Assembly: GCA_947427095.1 (NCBI GenBank)
Contig: CANEGO010000009.1
Location: forward strand, 1 to 51,955
Reading direction: 5' to 3'
Origin: an uncultured Clostridium sp.
Lineage (GTDB): Bacteria > Bacillota_I > Bacilli_A > RF39 > UBA660
DNA length: 51,955 nucleotides
Below, piece by piece: positions 22,505 to 30,285 of this stretch. Positions within the stretch are counted from its first letter, which is position 1. Each line of letters opens with the position of its first letter. The position numbers were made by a program, and so were the translations under genes. The notes beneath the pieces are model-generated. The model did no database searches. It was not told the DNA's origin and saw only the letters and a list, made by a program, of their open reading frames with translations.

Positions 22505-23637
22505 TTTCTCACCTTCTTCTTAACCATACCTTTATCCCAATCATCACTAATGTATGGGCTCTCAGTAAAATTAGCATCTACCGTATAACCAGTAAGCCAC
22601 TTTATAACCCTTACATCACTTGTTGTTAAACAGTCTTCTATCTTGATAATCTTACCTGATATATGGCTACAATCGTCACTTGGAAACTCGCATATACCTT
22701 TTTGTTTTAATATACACTCATGGTTTTCTTTTTCGATTATTTCATAATTAAATGGTATTATATTTGACAAGTCTTTATCCATGCTTAAATGATTTTTATA
22801 AGACATACACTTATCATGCATAACGCAATTTCTACAACCTAATTCACTTGGTCTATAATAATGCGCGTTATAATCTCTATCCAAGTTATGTACGTAGGAA
22901 AATAAACACGATGTTTTTCTAAATATTGGAACGTTATATTTACCTGCTAGAAATTCAAATGCGTCTCTTACGTCATCTGGTATTATCTTTTTATGTCCGA
23001 ATGAATATCCAGGATATGGTTTTAAATTGGTACCTTCTTTTTCCCATATCTTAACGCTTTTTGGTTTACCCTGAAGCCCAGAATAACCAATTGGTAAATT
23101 ATACAATTTAGCAAGTGCTAAAACGTTAGAAAAGCATAATATACTATCATTAATATTATAAATAATTGGTCTAAACTCTATAGAATATTTATAATTGTTA
23201 GTTCTTTTCCCTATTTCTTTTAAATTGTTTTCAAATCTTTTCATAGTGTTACCATCAAGAATGCTATCAGTACCAAAACATGAAAATGCAACATGCAAAT
23301 CAAGGTTAAAAGAAATGTCTGGAAACTTTGTAAAGTCTCCTTTTGTAACAATTATTACGGGGCCCTTATGACCTATTTTTTCTAATTCTTTTAAATATTT
23401 TACCGTGTTATCTACCTGAAGAAGAGGATCACCATAAAATAAATTAACCGCAATTGGAACGTTTTTAAAATCATCGTTTATCTCCTCTGGCAAAATTGAA
23501 AAATGTTTTTCTTCCTGTTTTTCTCCGTTTAATCTGCAATATTTACAATCATAACAATGATCTAAGGAATCACCAATCATGTTAAATGACTTTGCAAATA
23601 AAAGTTTATTATTTAGTTTTTTATCTTTATTTATCAT
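22501..23637 (-). CDS. Radical-SAM-like protein with an atypical CX2CX2C motif
   Basis: The 378-residue protein has three cysteines at 28, 31 and 34 (HCYDCKYCR), a CX2CX2C spacing instead of the standard CX3CX2C. It continues with NLFYGDPLLQ, similar to the GGEP motif that binds SAM, and barrel-like strands (HVAFSCFGTDS, SIEFRPIIYNIND, IGYSGLQGKP). More cysteines follow (LGCRNCVMHDKC, then CILKQKGIC and DDCSH), which could bind an auxiliary cluster. It is first in a three-gene operon with a nucleotidase and a MazG-like protein, so a nucleoside-linked role is inferred. The reaction is unknown. Confidence 0.7.
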   Translation of the reverse strand: MINKDKKLNNKLLFAKSFNMIGDSLDHCYDCKYCRLNGEKQEEKHFSILPEEINDDFKNVPIAVNLFYGDPLLQVDNTVKYLKELEKIGHKGPVIIVTKGDFTKFPDISFNLDLHVAFSCFGTDSILDGNTMKRFENNLKEIGKRTNNYKYSIEFRPIIYNINDSILCFSNVLALAKLYNLPIGYSGLQGKPKSVKIWEKEGTNLKPYPGYSFGHKKIIPDDVRDAFEFLAGKYNVPIFRKTSCLFSYVHNLDRDYNAHYYRPSELGCRNCVMHDKCMSYKNHLSMDKDLSNIIPFNYEIIEKENHECILKQKGICEFPSDDCSHISGKIIKIEDCLTTSDVRVIKWLTGYTVDANFTESPYISDDWDKGMVKKKVRK

Positions 23638-23648
23638 ATTTTACATCT

Positions 23649-23694
23649 TTTACCTTTCGTTTTTAATTGTAACCTTACCAACGAAAGTTTGTAA
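23649..23694 (-). promoter_or_regulatory. Promoter and inverted repeat before the radical-SAM operon
   Basis: AACGAAAG (23680-23687) and CTTTCGTT (23654-23661) are exact complements, extended by GTAAAA and TTTTAC. On the minus strand -35 TTTACA and -10 TACAAT (23671-23666) are 18 bases apart, with the arms in the spacer and at the start point, as for an operator. If the region is transcribed from further up, the same arms would fold and mask the ribosome site. Confidence 0.55.
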
Positions 23695-23720
23695 AATATC
23701 AAAATGTAATAAAAATCATA

Positions 23721-23754
23721 ATAAAAAGATATAACCATAACAAATGGTTATATC
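23721..23754 (-). terminator. Terminator of the LysR gene
   Basis: GATATAACCAT and ATGGTTATATC form a perfect 11-bp stem with a 5-base loop, followed by TTTTTAT on the minus strand. Confidence 0.85.
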
Positions 23755-23764
23755 CTATATAACT

Positions 23765-24664
23765 TTATTCACTAAATTTTTCATCAATAAACATTTTAAT
23801 AAACTTTGTTGGAGCGGTAGTAAGATATTTTTTTACATACACAAGATTAATTTCAATTTGAGGTAATTTTTCGGTTATATTAACCTTTACTATACTACTA
23901 TCACCATCTATTAAATCTTCTATTACATAACCAATTCCTAAGTTTCTTTTTACTGCACCTATGATCATTTCACTCGTATGAATATTCATAACGTTTGATA
24001 AATTAATTTCTTTTTTATCAAATGCATCATCAAGTGCTTTTCTATTAGAAGTCCCTGGTATTGGAAGGATTAATGGATATTTTTCTAAATCTTTTATATT
24101 TTTTATCGTACTTATATCTAACTTACTATCAGAACTTACTACAAAACAATTATTTACCTTGGTTAATGGTTTTACTATTACCTGATCAGAAGAAACATCT
24201 ATTGGGGAAGAATCAATAATGAAATCTATCTCGTGTGCTTCTAGTTTTTTTAGTAAACTCTCGGTTGAACTACTTATTATAGTAATTTCTATATTAGGAT
24301 ATAATTCATGGAATTTTGAAACTGAGTCAAATACAAAAAACGTACCTATTTGGGATGGAACTCCAATGTTTATTTTTCCTTTTTCTAAATTCTCAGACTC
24401 TAACAAATTTCTTTCTGCAATTATTAAATTATTATATGCTTCTTCGATGTAAAATAAAAGCTCTTTACCCTTTTCAGTTAACTCTATACCACCTAAATTT
24501 CTATAAAAAAGTCTAACTCCTAAATCTTCTTCTAATTTTTTTATCGATTTACTAAGTGCTGGCTGAGAAGTATAAGTTTTTTTTGCAGCCTCTGATATAC
24601 TTCCGTATTTCGCAACTTCGTAAAAGGTTTTATATAAGTTTAGGTTAATATTACTACTATACAT
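23765..24664 (-). CDS. LysR-family transcriptional regulator
   Basis: The start at 24664 has GGGGTGAT 4 bases upstream. The 299-residue protein has the LysR winged helix-turn-helix at the N-terminus (FYEVAKYGSISEAAKKTYTS, QPALSKSIKKLEEDLG, LFYRN) and a C-terminal effector domain (KGKINIGVPSQIG, then IDFIIDSS and LPIPGTSNRKALD). The effector is unknown. The target is also unclear: the gene lies upstream of, and in the same direction as, the radical-SAM operon, whose promoter carries an inverted repeat. Its own promoter is a TGTTATAAT element in the ftsZ terminator tail. Confidence 0.92.
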   Translation of the reverse strand: MYSSNINLNLYKTFYEVAKYGSISEAAKKTYTSQPALSKSIKKLEEDLGVRLFYRNLGGIELTEKGKELLFYIEEAYNNLIIAERNLLESENLEKGKINIGVPSQIGTFFVFDSVSKFHELYPNIEITIISSSTESLLKKLEAHEIDFIIDSSPIDVSSDQVIVKPLTKVNNCFVVSSDSKLDISTIKNIKDLEKYPLILPIPGTSNRKALDDAFDKKEINLSNVMNIHTSEMIIGAVKRNLGIGYVIEDLIDGDSSIVKVNITEKLPQIEINLVYVKKYLTTAPTKFIKMFIDEKFSE

Positions 24665-24689
24665 TTTTATCACCCCATAACAGAAAGAT

Positions 24690-24726
24690 ATTATAACAAA
24701 AAAAGAATGCCTTTAAAAGCATTCTT
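24690..24726 (-). terminator. ftsZ terminator fused to the LysR promoter
   Basis: AAGAATGC and GCATTCTT arms form an 8-bp stem at the ftsZ stop, followed by TTTTTTT, G, T and TATAAT (24695-24690). The last T and the G of this run give the TG of an extended -10. Confidence 0.82.
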
Positions 24727-25819
24727 AAAAACTTCTTCTATTTTTTAAAAAGTTTGGAATATCATCATCGTCATCGTCATCATCATCTTGAATTAAATTA
24801 CTAACCCTTGGTTGCATTACAGAGCTTACACTTGAAGGTTGTTTATTATTAGCTTCTTGTGCTTTTTGCTCCCCTTTTTCAAAACCAGTTGCGATAACAG
24901 TAACAATAACTTCATCGGATAAGTTTTCATTTATTACTGCACCAAAAATAGTATTAATATCGTTATTAGATGTTGATCTTACAACTTCAGCTGCATCTTC
25001 AGCTTCGAATAACGTAAGGTTCGCACCACCAGTAATATTTATTATTGCATCGGTTGCACCTGAAATATTAGTTTCAAGAAGCGGGCTTGAAACGGCCTGT
25101 CTTGCAGCTTCTACTGCTCTATTTTCACCAGTTCCCATACCAATACCAATAAGTGCGTTTCCGCTCTTTTCCATTACTGCCTTAACATCAGCAAAATCTA
25201 GGTTAATAAGACCTGTTACGGCGATCAAATCAGAAATAGATTGAACACCTCTATGAAGAACATTATCAACTTCATGGAAAGCTTCTACCATTGGAGTTGA
25301 TTTATCAATTATTTCCCTTAATCTATCATTTGGAATAACTATTAACGTATCAACGTTTGCTTTTAACTCTGAAAGCCCTTCAATTGCTTGTGCCATTCTT
25401 CTTTTGCCTTCAAAGCTAAATGGTTTAGTAACTATTGCAACGGTAAGTGCGCCAAGATTTTGTGCTATTTCAGCGATAACTGGTGCAGCACCAGTACCAG
25501 TTCCACCACCCATACCGCAAGTTATGAAAACCATGTCTGCGCCTTTTAAAGCTTCTTCTATTTCCTTTTTAGATTCAAGGGCAGCTTCTCTCCCTACCTC
25601 AGGACGTCCCCCTGCTCCTAAACCAGCGGATATTTTAGATCCGATTTGTATTTTAGTTTCAGCTTGTGAACTATTTAAAACCTGTAAGTCAGTGTTTGCA
25701 ACGATGAATTCAACACCTCTTACACCACATTCTATCATACGGTTAACCGCGTTTCCGCCGCCGCCACCTACACCGATAACTTTAATTTTTGCTAATTGAT
25801 CTACTGGTAAACCAAACAT
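24725..25819 (-). CDS. ftsZ: Cell division GTPase FtsZ
   Basis: The 364-residue tubulin homologue has the N-terminal nucleotide site [17 protein letters not shown], the tubulin signature [10 protein letters not shown] (about 104-113), [13 protein letters not shown], and the T7 loop [11 protein letters not shown]. The C-terminal linker is short (about 30 residues, Q/N/S rich). It ends in a run of eight aspartates and the conserved tail IPNFLKNRR, which binds FtsA and other partners. It polymerises into the Z ring. AAGGAGG precedes the ATG. It follows ftsA by 12 bases, and a strong terminator ends the cluster. Confidence 0.98.
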   Translation of the reverse strand: MFGLPVDQLAKIKVIGVGGGGGNAVNRMIECGVRGVEFIVANTDLQVLNSSQAETKIQIGSKISAGLGAGGRPEVGREAALESKKEIEEALKGADMVFITCGMGGGTGTGAAPVIAEIAQNLGALTVAIVTKPFSFEGKRRMAQAIEGLSELKANVDTLIVIPNDRLREIIDKSTPMVEAFHEVDNVLHRGVQSISDLIAVTGLINLDFADVKAVMEKSGNALIGIGMGTGENRAVEAARQAVSSPLLETNISGATDAIINITGGANLTLFEAEDAAEVVRSTSNNDINTIFGAVINENLSDEVIVTVIATGFEKGEQKAQEANNKQPSSVSSVMQPRVSNLIQDDDDDDDDDIPNFLKNRRSF

Positions 25820-25831
25820 TTTATTTCCTCC

Positions 25832-27082
25832 TTAATTATCAAAAAAGTAGCTAAAAAATCTACCGAATACCGAATCACTTCTACCTATTCTTGCCTTACT
25901 ATGTATTAAGTTATCGACATCGTCACTACTAAACATTGAATATTCTTTTCCCCTTAGTTTTATCTTTTTAATAAAGTGCTTAATTGCACCAGATACGGTA
26001 ATAAACCTTGCTTTTCTAATACCTAATGTGTTTATGGAATAAGTTTTAGCCGTTTTACCAAACATGTCCTCTAAAACAAAGTTAATACCAGGCATATCTG
26101 TTATGCCACCTAAAACCATTATATAACGAATTTGTTTATTTGTTAATACTTTTAATTCATTTTTCGCAACATTTAAAATTTGAGATAGCCTTTTGTTTAT
26201 TACCTCAGCAAGCTCATACTGATTTATGCTAACTAACTTTGAGTTAATATCTCTTGTTTCGTACGTTTCGTTTTTACTAGCATACCTTGGATTTGCTATA
26301 CCGAAATTTTCCTTTATCTTACGAGCCGTTTTTTTGTTTGTGTAATAGATATAAGATATATCTTCGTCAATTACCCTACTTCCAATTTTTAGAACCTCGC
26401 TATTAGTTATTATTCCCTTATTAAATACTGATACAACCGTTGTATCCCTTCCAATATTTATTAAAGCGCCACACTCTTGGTCCATTTCATCAGTTTTGAC
26501 CTCTTCATAATCGCAAACCGTAGACAACGCTAAATCAACTACCTCTATTCCCACCGCTTCAACAACCTTAACATAAGAAATTACATGAGTTTTTGGAACC
26601 AAGGCTAGCATAGCCCTAACACCTAATCTATCACATATCTTATTGGTTGGGTCTTTTAGTGTTTCTATTTCGGAACCGTTTTCGTAAATAGTAAAGTCTA
26701 TTGGCGTTATACTAACTAATTCCATGTTAGGTAAAATATCATTTAAAGAAGCATTCTGAACCCTAACAACATCTTTTTGTGTTACCATCTTCTCATCGTT
26801 TACAATTGGAACGTTTCCATGAACCAAACTATATTCTGCATCAAGAGGTGGAATTGTAAGCACCGCTTTTTTTATTGTGATATTAATCCTTGAATTAATA
26901 TCATCAAGCGCTAATTTAATTCTTTCTAAAAGTGCGTTTTCATCAGTAATAAAACCATTTTTTACACCTTTAGAACGAACCGATGAAACGGCGAGCGTTC
27001 TTTGCTTTCCATCGAAATACTCACTAACCAAAATACGTATTGTGTCAGAACCAATGTCGATGCTCGTATAAATCTTTTTCAT
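25832..27082 (-). CDS. ftsA: Cell division actin-like protein FtsA
   Basis: The 416-residue protein has the actin-fold phosphate loop SIDIGSDTIRILVSE, the FtsA 1C domain following it, a second phosphate motif GALINIGRDTTVVSV, and the adenine-binding VLGGITDMPGINFVL. The C-terminus (VFGRFFSYFFDN) is an amphipathic helix that tethers FtsA to the membrane. It anchors FtsZ filaments and recruits later division proteins. It has its own promoter after the ftsQ terminator, so ftsA-ftsZ form a two-gene unit. Confidence 0.96.
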   Translation of the reverse strand: MKKIYTSIDIGSDTIRILVSEYFDGKQRTLAVSSVRSKGVKNGFITDENALLERIKLALDDINSRINITIKKAVLTIPPLDAEYSLVHGNVPIVNDEKMVTQKDVVRVQNASLNDILPNMELVSITPIDFTIYENGSEIETLKDPTNKICDRLGVRAMLALVPKTHVISYVKVVEAVGIEVVDLALSTVCDYEEVKTDEMDQECGALINIGRDTTVVSVFNKGIITNSEVLKIGSRVIDEDISYIYYTNKKTARKIKENFGIANPRYASKNETYETRDINSKLVSINQYELAEVINKRLSQILNVAKNELKVLTNKQIRYIMVLGGITDMPGINFVLEDMFGKTAKTYSINTLGIRKARFITVSGAIKHFIKKIKLRGKEYSMFSSDDVDNLIHSKARIGRSDSVFGRFFSYFFDN

Positions 27083-27122
27083 TAGCGCCAGCTCCTATCA
27101 TGTAACTTTACCATATAAAGTT

Positions 27123-27131
27123 ATTATACTA
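27123..27131 (-). promoter_or_regulatory. Likely promoter (-10) of ftsA-ftsZ
   Basis: TAG followed by TATAAT (27128-27123) lies about 40 bases before the ftsA start, after the ftsQ terminator. The -35 is unclear in AT-rich sequence. Confidence 0.5.
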
Positions 27132-27175
27132 TATAAATAAGATTTTTAAAATATATATTTTAAAAATAAATCATA

Positions 27176-27197
27176 TAAAAAGAGGTTATTTAACCTC
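27176..27197 (-). terminator. Terminator of murG-murB-ftsQ
   Basis: GAGGTTA and TAACCTC arms overlap the ftsQ stop codon and are followed by TTTTT on the minus strand. Confidence 0.75.
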
Positions 27198-27854
27198 AAA
27201 GTAGTCTCCATAATCCAAATAAAGGGTCCCATTTTGTTTTCCAACGTTTTCCAAAATCGTGTTATATTTATTTATTTTTTTAAATTTATTAACGGTTAAA
27301 TAAACACTATTACCATCATTCATATAGGCTAAATATCTATCAGAATCAATTTCGTTTGGATCATATTTTATTTCCGAGATTTGGCATAAAATATCATCAT
27401 CAATTTTATCCATCGCCTTTAGAAAAGATGATTTTTTATCACTTGGAATATCACTAGTCAAAAAGGGCGCACAAACTATTTTTTCATCATTTATACTGCC
27501 ATCTTTTGTTACTTTGCTTCCGGTTTTACCATCTATGTATAAAACTTTTTTTTCAGTAATATCTATTTTAATCCTTAATAACCCTTTTGATACTTTTACA
27601 TTGCTGACATAATTATTTTTAAGAATTTTTTTGCGAACCGTGTATGAAATAGTTTTTAAAAATGAAGGGTAATCCTCTAAATCAGCTATTTCTATTATTT
27701 CTTGATCAGTCAAAACATCATTTCCAGTTATTATTATGCTTCTTATTTTTACATCAAGCATTTTAACGAACGCTAAAGATGTAACTGCTAAAAACAGTAA
27801 CAGCAAAAATAATCTCCCGATTTTAAGTCTCCTCTTTTTCTTCTTTTTTTTCAT
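27186..27854 (-). CDS. ftsQ: Cell division protein FtsQ/DivIB
   Basis: The 222-residue bitopic protein has a very basic cytosolic tail (KKKKKKRRLKIGR), one membrane helix (LFLLLLFLAVTSLAFVKML), and an outer POTRA domain (IRSIIITGNDVLTDQEIIEI) followed by the beta domain (LRIKIDITEKKVLYIDGK). It is close to the usual length of DivIB. It links the cytosolic ring to the wall-synthesis complex with FtsL and DivIC, which are not in this window. It starts 3 bases after the murB stop. Confidence 0.88.
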   Translation of the reverse strand: MKKKKKKRRLKIGRLFLLLLFLAVTSLAFVKMLDVKIRSIIITGNDVLTDQEIIEIADLEDYPSFLKTISYTVRKKILKNNYVSNVKVSKGLLRIKIDITEKKVLYIDGKTGSKVTKDGSINDEKIVCAPFLTSDIPSDKKSSFLKAMDKIDDDILCQISEIKYDPNEIDSDRYLAYMNDGNSVYLTVNKFKKINKYNTILENVGKQNGTLYLDYGDYFEVK

Positions 27855-27857
27855 AGT

Positions 27858-28763
27858 TTACTCCCAGTTAACAAATTCTTGTTCTATTTTTAAATCAACA
27901 CCAGTCCGTTTTTTTACTTTGTCATGAACATAATCAATTAAATTTTTAACATCATTTCCAGTCGCATCATTATCGTTTATAATAAAATTAGCATGCTTAA
28001 CACTTACCGTTGCTCCACCGATACGGTAGCCTTTAAGTCCGCAATCCTCTATTAATTTACCCGCAAAATCACCATCTGGATTTCTAAAAACTGAACCTGC
28101 CGATGGAAATTCTAATGGTTGAGAAATAAGTCTTTTTTGCTTTCTTGTTTCCATTAGTTCCTTTATTAATTTTTTGTCACCATGTCTAAGTACAATTTTT
28201 GCTTCTAAACATATATATTCCGGATTCTGCTTTAAAAAAGAATCTCTATATTTATAATTCAAATCTTTATTATAAAGCGTTTTAATTTTAAGTTCTGGCG
28301 TTATTACCTTTACTTCCGATACGATATAACCCATATCAGATTTATAAGCTCCCGCGTTCATAAACACCGCTCCGCCTACCGTACCCGGAATACCGCTTGC
28401 AAACTCTAATCCGGTAAGGCCTTCCTTTAATGCCATGTATGATAACTTAACTAAACTTGCTCCGGCTCCAACCGTTATTATGGTATCTTTTATTTTTATC
28501 TTATCAAACAAATCAAGTTTAATTAAAACACCATCATATAAATCATCACTAAAAATCAAATTTGATCCATATCCCAATATTTTATATTTTATCTTTTCAT
28601 CCCTTAATTTTTTAATTAACAAAATAAGCTTTTTTTCATCTTTTGGATAAACTAAAACCTTTGCTACTCCACCGACCTTATAAGTTGTATATTTTTTTAA
28701 ACTTACCATTTCTTTTACAGCACCAATTTTTTTTCTTTTAATAAACTCAAGCATCTTTTCCAT
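27858..28763 (-). CDS. murB: UDP-N-acetylenolpyruvoylglucosamine reductase
   Basis: The 301-residue protein is a type II MurB (no extra Tyr-loop insert). FAD-binding motifs are KYTTYKVGGVAKVLVYP, ILGYGSNLIFSDD and GLEFASGIPGTVGGAVFMNAG (residues about 117-137, written in part). The active-site Ser is in SAGSVFRNP and the last Glu in KIEQEFV. It reduces UDP-GlcNAc-enolpyruvate to UDP-MurNAc with NADPH. Its start overlaps the murG stop region by 17 bases. Confidence 0.96.
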   Translation of the reverse strand: MEKMLEFIKRKKIGAVKEMVSLKKYTTYKVGGVAKVLVYPKDEKKLILLIKKLRDEKIKYKILGYGSNLIFSDDLYDGVLIKLDLFDKIKIKDTIITVGAGASLVKLSYMALKEGLTGLEFASGIPGTVGGAVFMNAGAYKSDMGYIVSEVKVITPELKIKTLYNKDLNYKYRDSFLKQNPEYICLEAKIVLRHGDKKLIKELMETRKQKRLISQPLEFPSAGSVFRNPDGDFAGKLIEDCGLKGYRIGGATVSVKHANFIINDNDATGNDVKNLIDYVHDKVKKRTGVDLKIEQEFVNWE

Positions 28764-29847
28764 TTTTATCCCCCACTAATTTAACTATTTCATCATAAAT
28801 TATAGAAGCACTATTTTTAACTTCAAAAGCTTTTAAATTGTTTTTTAGTTTATTTGTAAAAACTCTATCATTAAGTATTTTTTCCACCATTCTAAGAAGT
28901 TCATCACTTTTTAATTCAGACTCTTTTAGTATCATAGCGGCCCTTTTGTTTACTAGATCCATAGCATTTTTATACTGGTGATTTTCTGTTACATAAGGAC
29001 TAGGAATAAGTATTGACGGAACGTTTAATGATGCGATTTCACTTAACGTGGATGCTCCAGCACGTGATACCAAACAATCTGTCTTTTTTAACAATGAAAC
29101 CATATTATCAATGTATGGAACTATTTTGATGTTACTGGTATACTTAAGTTTTTTATATTCATCATAATAATTTTTACCCGTTACGTACATAACCTCATAA
29201 TCTTTATTATTAAAAAGCGTTAGCATACTTTTCATTCTATCACTAATAGTCTTAGAGCCTAAAGATCCCATAACAATAAGAACTAACTTTTTATTTGGAG
29301 ATAAACCATAGTCTTCTTTTTTTGCCATGGACACTTTTAAGGCATTTTCACTACATGGGTTGCCTGTATATATAACCTTTTTCCTATTCTCTACTTTATT
29401 TACCAAACTCTCAAAAGATACAAATATCTTATCAGCAAACTTAGAAGCAAACTTATTTGTAACTCCAAAAGAAGAGTTTTGCTCGTGAATGCAGCATTTT
29501 ATTCCTAATTTATGAGCAGCATATATAACAGGAGCGGAAACATATCCACCAACACCAATTACAACATCGGGATTAAATTTCTTTATTATTTTCTTACACT
29601 TTGAGATCCCCGTTACAAACAAAAATGCGCTTTTTATATTTTTAGGGCTTAAACTCCGCTTTAAACCTTCTATTTTAATGCCAATAAACTTAAAACCTTC
29701 CTTCGGGACAATATCCTTTTCCATTCTATTACTCGTTCCAATATAAAGTATTTCAGACTTACTATCTTTTTCTTTTATTTTTTTAGCAATAGCTAAAGCT
29801 GGATAAATATGTCCACCGGTTCCTCCCGCTGATATAATTACTCTCAA
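28747..29847 (-). CDS. murG: Undecaprenyl-PP-MurNAc-pentapeptide GlcNAc transferase MurG
   Basis: I place the start at the TTG at 29847, which gives the usual N-terminus MRVIISAGGTGGHIYPALAI and lies 5 bases after AGGTGA. An upstream in-frame GTG (29856) is inside that ribosome site. The 366-residue GT-B enzyme has the lipid-facing GVGGYVSAPVIYAA, IHEQNSSFG, the acceptor region, and the UDP-GlcNAc site SRAGASTLSEIASLN with TENHQYKNA. It adds GlcNAc to lipid I to make lipid II. A TGATATAAT promoter element (29869-29877) lies 21 bases upstream. Confidence 0.96.
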   Translation of the reverse strand: MRVIISAGGTGGHIYPALAIAKKIKEKDSKSEILYIGTSNRMEKDIVPKEGFKFIGIKIEGLKRSLSPKNIKSAFLFVTGISKCKKIIKKFNPDVVIGVGGYVSAPVIYAAHKLGIKCCIHEQNSSFGVTNKFASKFADKIFVSFESLVNKVENRKKVIYTGNPCSENALKVSMAKKEDYGLSPNKKLVLIVMGSLGSKTISDRMKSMLTLFNNKDYEVMYVTGKNYYDEYKKLKYTSNIKIVPYIDNMVSLLKKTDCLVSRAGASTLSEIASLNVPSILIPSPYVTENHQYKNAMDLVNKRAAMILKESELKSDELLRMVEKILNDRVFTNKLKNNLKAFEVKNSASIIYDEIVKLVGDKNGKDA

Positions 29848-29868
29848 ATCAATCACCTACTATTAATC

Positions 29869-29877
29869 ATTATATCA
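29869..29877 (-). promoter_or_regulatory. Extended -10 promoter of murG
   Basis: The minus strand reads TGA followed by TATAAT at 29877-29869, with a short leader to the TTG start. The -35 is not clear. Confidence 0.5.
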
Positions 29878-29897
29878 TAATTATATGTTTGAGGTAA

Positions 29898-29930
29898 AAG
29901 AAAAAGAAGATGCTTGTAAAACGTCTTCTT
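29898..29930 (-). terminator. Second terminator after the ncRNA unit
   Basis: AAGAAGA (29904-29910) and TCTTCTT (29924-29930) arms, with one mismatch and one more pair inside, are followed by a T-rich run. It stands about 20 bases beyond the first terminator. Confidence 0.65.
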
Positions 29931-29947
29931 GTGTTGAATTATTTTAT

Positions 29948-29980
29948 AAAAAAAAATAACAATCCTGATAAAATTGTTAT
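29948..29980 (-). terminator. Terminator of the candidate ncRNA
   Basis: ATAACAAT (29956-29963) and ATTGTTAT (29973-29980) arms form a perfect 8-bp stem followed by nine Ts on the minus strand. Confidence 0.85.
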
Positions 29981-30245
29981 CTTTTTAGTTTACGAATGAA
30001 AAATCACTTTGATTCTAGGCAAACCCCAAAATCATTTTTAAATATTATCAGTATTTAACGTGATATCTTATTCTTATGAGTTTTCTTTCTCATTTACAAT
30101 TGTAAAGCCTAGATTCAAATAAGATTAGTTTTTTAACTATTTTCGAACTATCAAACAACGATAGGCCATGAACATAAGAGTATCATTTAAAAAGAAACAA
30201 ACTTTCTTTTTAAATACTTAGTATTCACAACGTTTCCTCTAGGTT
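29948..30245 (-). ncRNA. Candidate structured noncoding RNA, about 298 nt, between the csbB-like gene and murG
   Basis: A strong extended promoter (30252-30279) and a rho-independent terminator bound a segment of about 298 bases with no plausible ORF. On the minus strand the transcript would contain a perfect 13-bp hairpin (ATTTAAAAAGAAA with TTTCTTTTTAAAT, 30184-30214). There are also small stems CTATC/GATAG and TAGTT/AACTA. A long-range stem pairs TTTGA-x-TCTAGGC near 30106-30118 with its complement GCCTAGA-x-TCAAA near 30007-30019. That stem encloses ATGAG/CTCAT and TTAAATA/TATTTAA hairpins. I do not see tmRNA, RNase P, SRP or 6S hallmarks. A known Rfam class cannot be excluded. Confidence 0.7.
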
Positions 30246-30251
30246 AATTTA

Positions 30252-30279
30252 ATTGTAACATTTTATTATATTTTGTCAA
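30252..30279 (-). promoter_or_regulatory. Promoter of the candidate ncRNA
   Basis: -35 TTGACA (30279-30274, perfect), a 16-base spacer and -10 TACAAT (30257-30252) extended by TGT. It lies in the 40 bases after the csbB-like stop codon and is one of the best promoters in the window. Confidence 0.82.
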
Positions 30280-30285
30280 TAGCTT

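Noticed and set aside
23640-23700. preQ1 or other known riboswitch before the radical-SAM operon
   Set aside because: The preQ1 stem-loop with its A-rich tail is not present; only a simple inverted repeat is seen.
25404-25799. Plus-strand ORF of 131 codons opposite ftsZ
   Set aside because: It mirrors the conserved ftsZ N-terminal codons, is rich in proline from reversed glycine codons, and has no ribosome site.
29848-29856. Longer murG start at GTG (29856)
   Set aside because: The GTG is part of the AGGTGA ribosome site, and family alignments begin at the residue encoded by the TTG at 29847.
29948-30245. tmRNA, RNase P RNA, SRP RNA or 6S RNA
   Set aside because: I could not find the tmRNA end pairing with a TPsiC-like arm, the conserved RNase P core, the SRP GGAAG tetraloop region, or the 6S rod with a central bulge.
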